From the NCBI RefSeq assembly GCF_033568475.1, contig NC_133123.1:190315821-190379820 (forward strand): a stretch of DNA of 64,000 nucleotides, given 5' to 3'. Shown here piece after piece: positions 60,175-64,000 of this stretch. Under the pieces are notes generated by a model that saw only the letters and a list, made by a program, of their open reading frames with translations, ran no database searches and was not told the origin of the DNA. How positions within the stretch are numbered: the first letter of the stretch is position 1; every line of letters starts with the position of its first letter. The position numbers were made by a program, and so were the translations under genes. This DNA comes from Henckelia pumila. Lineage: Eukaryota; Streptophyta; Magnoliopsida; Lamiales; Gesneriaceae.

Positions 60175-61558
60175 GTATATGCATATTTATATTAAAGTGA
60201 ATAAAATTTAAATTTTGAGTTATAATAAAAATTAAGCTTCAAATTAAAAATATAAAAAATAATTAAAACATCAAATTTTATATAATTAATAATAAATTAT
60301 TATAAAAAATAATTATTGTTATTTTCAATTTATGATCAATAAAATATTATAAGTTTTTGTCGTATAATATAATAAGTTTTTATTTAAAAAATTAATCAAT
60401 ATGATTTTAATTCTCGTGAGATTTTGTAATTAAAATTCAAAAAATTATGAAAGATAAATTTTTTATTTTATTTTAAAGGGGTGTATTGGTTCTTAGAAAT
60501 TGAAAAAATATGTTTGTATATATATTATTTCTAATTTAATATAACTAATATTTATGTGGCTAGTTTATAGACTATTTTAATAGAAATGAAAAAAAGTGTG
60601 GAAAATGTCCATTCAAATCTTTAGGTTCAACCAAAGACAATTATGAACATTTTATTGTTGTACATTTGCCTTTAAATATTGTACTTAATAGAATTCCATG
60701 GAGTTTTTAAAAGTTCATTGACATTTTGAATACCTCTAGACTTTTGTAGAGTTTTTAAAAGTCAAGTTTGAATACCATATGACTTTTTAAAATTGTACAA
60801 ATGTTCATCTTGAATACTACTAAACTTTTGTGGAGTATATAAAAGTGTATATCTTCAATATCTCATGTGACATCTTTTACACCATTCCTCAGTTTTTTTT
60901 CCTCTTGAATCGAGTTTCAAATTTCAGTGCATCCGTACGTTTGGTTTTAGTTTAATTGAACGCATTCTTTGTTTTGTAATTGTAGTTAAATTTAATTTTG
61001 TGTATTTGATGACTCAATTGTCATATTAAGTTTTTTTTGATTATTCTTTGATGCAGTTTAAATATCAGAAAATGATAGTAGCGATAAGTTTCTGTTTTCC
61101 TATTTTCTTGGGTTTTTTCAAAAAAACTTTATCAATTCTAAATATATTTTTCAAAAAAAAGTAAGATTAGGTGTCATAATCATACCGAATCCCCGTTCTT
61201 ATAATTTCACAATCCTCCCTATAATGATGAGAAACTTTTATCAAAATCACCATTTTCATGCGTTTTGTGTACTGAAATCTGTGTGAAAGCTAATGAAGGG
61301 GAAAAACAGTTACTCAAAAAAATTCGATTTCATCCAAAGTTATTTTTGTTGTAAAATGACATGAAATTGCACTCAAAGAATAAGAATAGCGTCAATTACA
61401 ACTTGGAACATTTCTTATTTTCCATGTCTATTAAAATAACAACCAATGGAATAAAAAAATATTTTAGAAATAAAATGCATTAAGCATTCTTAACTCATAA
61501 CATTAATTATTACGTATTAAACACACATAAAGCATATGTCACAGTCGCTAGTTGTAAT
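58978..61558. other. AT-rich spacer with PIF/Harbinger-like repeat fragments
   Basis: Two similar stretches starting GGGGGTGTATTCG (59525) and GGGGTGTATTGG (60478) are followed by repeated agacttttgtagagt-type motifs (59560-59700 and 60700-60850). They resemble MITEs of the PIF/Harbinger kind, but I could not pair the ends. No gene is visible. Confidence 0.4.
60100..60170. repeat. (ATT)n microsatellite
   Basis: An uninterrupted trinucleotide run of about 71 bp (nearly 24 units), preceded by a short catata-type hexamer repeat at 60076-60099. Confidence 0.95.
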
Positions 61559-62708
61559 TGTAGTAACCCGTATCCTGAATTAATAGTAATAACCCGTATT
61601 CTGAATTATTGATTAATGGATAAATAATCAAGTGATCATATTTAGATTAAGTAAAACATGATTAAGGGATTTCCAAAGGGATATAAGGAAGTCAAAAATG
61701 GATTCAGAACACTAAAAACTGGCTGGGAAGGTTCCGAAGGTTCGGAGGGATCAGATGCTCCAAACCAGGATCGGAGGGTCCGAACCTAGAACAGAGTCAA
61801 TGCCTAAAGGACGCTCTGATGAGTTCGAAGGCTCTGAACTCAGATCGGAGGCTCCGATCTTGTATGGCCAGCTGTCCGGAATTAATTCGTCATTGATGAC
61901 ATCACTGAGAGGACTTCGGACGCTCCGAAGGTGGATCGGACGCTCCGAACGATTGTCGGCAAGCTTCTTCTAGAAGCTAGACACGTGGTTGGCTGAGGGA
62001 GTTCGAACGCAGGGATCGGATGACCCGATCTCCTTCATATAAGGGGTTGCCGAGATCATTTGTGAAGTGCACCTTTTTCCTTTTCCTCTCTTCTTCTTTT
62101 AGTCTTTTAGCTTTTTAGGGGTTTTCTAGGCGTCCTATTGGCGAGCCAAAAGTGGCTAGGCTCTACGGGGCTGGTAGCGAAGCTGTGCCTAAGTTTTGGG
62201 ACTATCGTCATCAGCGGGCTGACGACGGACGAAGGTATAACTTTGGCTTCTTAAAAATATTTAGGAGTATGCAATAGCTTAGTTAAAGCTTTTAGAGCTT
62301 AAATAATGATGCATGAGTATTTGCATTGTAAAGCTGTTGATAAGCTTGGAACCTAGAGTGGAACTGCTAGGACTGCCTTTAGTGAGGTACGTAATTACTG
62401 ACTGAGATAGCCAGCATGATATATGATATATATGTGTTGAATGAGTATGTTCTATGTGTTTTACCATGTTTTACTGCTTTAGAACATGCATGTTTTTATA
62501 CTAGAGTACTGCATCTCGTGAGAGGTAGGTCATTGACAATTTTCATAGGGAGCATATATCTCATTTTGGACTCGATTCAGTTTGTGACAGTTTCCATATG
62601 GTACTTGTATCCTGTTTTGGATTCGGGTCAGGTTTGGGGAGGCTCAGCCCCAGGTTTTACTATCACTAGGAGCGACCACGACGGTGGAGTAGACGCTATA
62701 GTTGATAG
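61559..62708 (+). mobile_element. LTR G (gypsy-like), interrupted by LTR H
   Basis: It begins TGTAGTAACCCG and holds a tandem pair of the agtaacccgtatcctgaatt unit (61562-61610), a cluster of palindromic tcggacgctccga-type motifs (61730-62030), and a TATA-like CATATAAGG near 62036. This layout fits a plus-strand LTR promoter. The other end is not visible, so the LTR call is provisional. Confidence 0.5.
62034..62045 (+). promoter_or_regulatory. TATA-like box in LTR G
   Basis: TTCATATAAGGG is followed by a pyrimidine-rich leader (62070-62115), as in plant LTR promoters. Confidence 0.45.
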
Positions 62709-64000
62709 TGTTGGAAAACCGTGTCCAGATCAATTGAATCGATACCCGGTGCAGCGGAAGTTTAAAAAATTTTATTTTTCTTTGATATGAAACAATTTCA
62801 TATCATGGGTATCAAAACGTCTAACGATTAAATCACACAAGTAAAATAAATAATAATTAATTAAATATTTTACCTCCAATCTCGAAGCGAGATTATGGAC
62901 ACCAACAGAATTTAATCTGCTCTTCTTGTATATCCCGGGAACCGATGACGTCACGATCAATCACCGGAATAAGGTCCACGAACAGAAAACAGAAACCCTC
63001 TGATTGACTGCACTAGAAATCAATCAGAAGTTTTGCGTAGAGAATAAACAAATATGATCTGTTAATTCAGAATTGTAATTTTTCACAAAAATCACAAGTC
63101 TGAATTTTCTCCGGGAGGGACAAGGATTTCGAAAAACCCTTAGAATATTTAGAGTGTAATTTCAAAAATTATAAGACACAAAGTGTTTGATTTTCGAACT
63201 CAACACCTCTATTTATAGATAATTTCTAGTTATAATTGTATCAGGACTCTAACTCCTTAAAGCCCACAATCCATAACTTAAGCCCAACAAGCAAGCCCGT
63301 TGTTATAGAAATTAATATAAAATTCATCGTGACTCCGATTGATAAACTGATTTCACCAATGTGCACAGAAACCATTTCTGCATCTTTTAGAGTCAAGATA
63401 ATTTTTCTGAATCCGAATTCAGTGATTTCCAAAAATGCCCATCACTATGTCATTTTAGGAAATTCCACTCCCTTTAGTTGAGAAATCCAATTTCTCTTTC
63501 ATTAAATTTAACTCTTTAAATTTAATTATCTCTACGGGGTTTTAGTAATCCATTACTTGTGTAACCCTCAATGGTTCAGGAATACAGCTAGCCGTGGGCT
63601 CACAACTCCTTGTGACTCGGAACAACAATTTCCGACTTACCCAACGAATCATGGTAAGAGCGTCTAGCAACATCGCCCCATGATTCCCTAGGTATTACTG
63701 ATAGTGCCTGCAAGAACCAGTAGATTTTGGTTAGCGTACAGTACGGTCCCTTCAACCAAATATCCCGATCGAATCAACAACCATTGGTACATCGAGAGTC
63801 GTTCGAGATTCGATAACTATGCATAACATCTTGGAGATCTATTAGTGACATCGCATGTGTTACTAGGATAACCATTAACCTAAAACACATCATGTACTCT
63901 GGCCAGAGATTCGTCACACTAATATCTCCTCAGATCGCATAGGATATCCACACTCGCAAGTATGTAGTGAATCCTTGACAACAAAGCATTGACTCCTATA
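62709..64000 (-). mobile_element. LTR H, copia-like, minus strand, cut by window edge
   Basis: It starts TGTTGGAAAACCGTG, a start typical of a Ty1/copia group, with the ggtgcagcggaag motif at 62750. On the minus strand CTATAAATAGAGG (63209-63221) is a good TATA box, so transcription would run leftward. It inserted into G after GATAG (62704-62708). The remaining part is outside the window. A frame at 62772-62960 is not called. Confidence 0.6.
63209..63221 (-). promoter_or_regulatory. TATA box of LTR H
   Basis: The minus strand reads CTATAAATAGAGG, close to the plant consensus. It sets the orientation of H. Confidence 0.6.

Noticed and set aside
61755..61973. 72-codon frame in LTR G
   Set aside because: It spans the palindromic tcggac repeat array and has no domain.
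1..64000. CRISPR array, prophage or bacterial gene cluster
   Set aside because: No regular spacer repeats and all genes are plant-type with introns; the tandem units seen are LTR hairpins or microsatellites.

Overview
This window is plant nuclear DNA: AT-rich, with intron-bearing genes separated by nested LTR retrotransposons, MITEs and a Cassandra-type TRIM. The host genes (an NPH3 orthologue, a cytosolic-type HSP70 and a PP2-type F-box gene) point to a flowering plant, probably a eudicot; I cannot name the species. There are no bacterial-type operons, CRISPR arrays or tRNA genes that I can see. All homology calls come from reading motifs; no search was run.

Layout, left to right. 1-1371: end of a minus-strand Ty3/gypsy element (PBS and 5' LTR) that cuts into a plus-strand Ty1/copia element, whose RNase H tail (1372-1782) and 3' LTR (2180-3102) remain. 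3103-7516: AT-rich spacer with a foldback repeat (4140-4286) and a hAT-like element (4884-6676, 8-bp TSD) that carries a nested Mutator-like MITE (5398-6157, 10-bp TSD). 7517-9886: NPH3, four exons, plus strand. 11335-13568: HSP70, two exons, minus strand, convergent with NPH3. 14208-14430: small hAT-like MITE.

14494-37286 is a three-layer nest. Element B (defective Tekay/Del-like chromovirus, minus strand, TSD ATATT) has its 3' LTR interrupted by a 3.3-kb solo LTR 'M' (TSD TATAT), which is itself interrupted by element A, a 10.2-kb minus-strand chromovirus (TSD GTCTA) with almost identical LTRs. In A the gag and protease frames are separated by what looks like a real 196-bp GT-AG intron; the gag stop codon lies just inside it, so unspliced RNA would give Gag alone and spliced RNA would read on into protease. 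This is the most interesting signal in the window.

38600-50289 is a 5'-truncated plus-strand LTR 'E' that received two insertions: a complete Cassandra TRIM with 5S-rRNA-like sequence in both LTRs (39833-40674, TSD ACAGG) and a decayed minus-strand gypsy element C (40978-49740, TSD CATGC). 50290-54420 holds LTR-like sequence and a decayed gypsy pol (D) with its own 173-bp MITE. 55070-56077 is a three-exon F-box/PP2 gene on the minus strand. From 56215 on there is AT-rich spacer with MITE-like repeats and an ATT microsatellite, then a plus-strand LTR 'G' (61559-62708) cut by a minus-strand copia-like LTR 'H' that runs off the right edge.

The three host genes are unrelated in function (phototropin signalling, protein folding, ubiquitin ligase adaptor) and are simply the gene islands left between the repeats.
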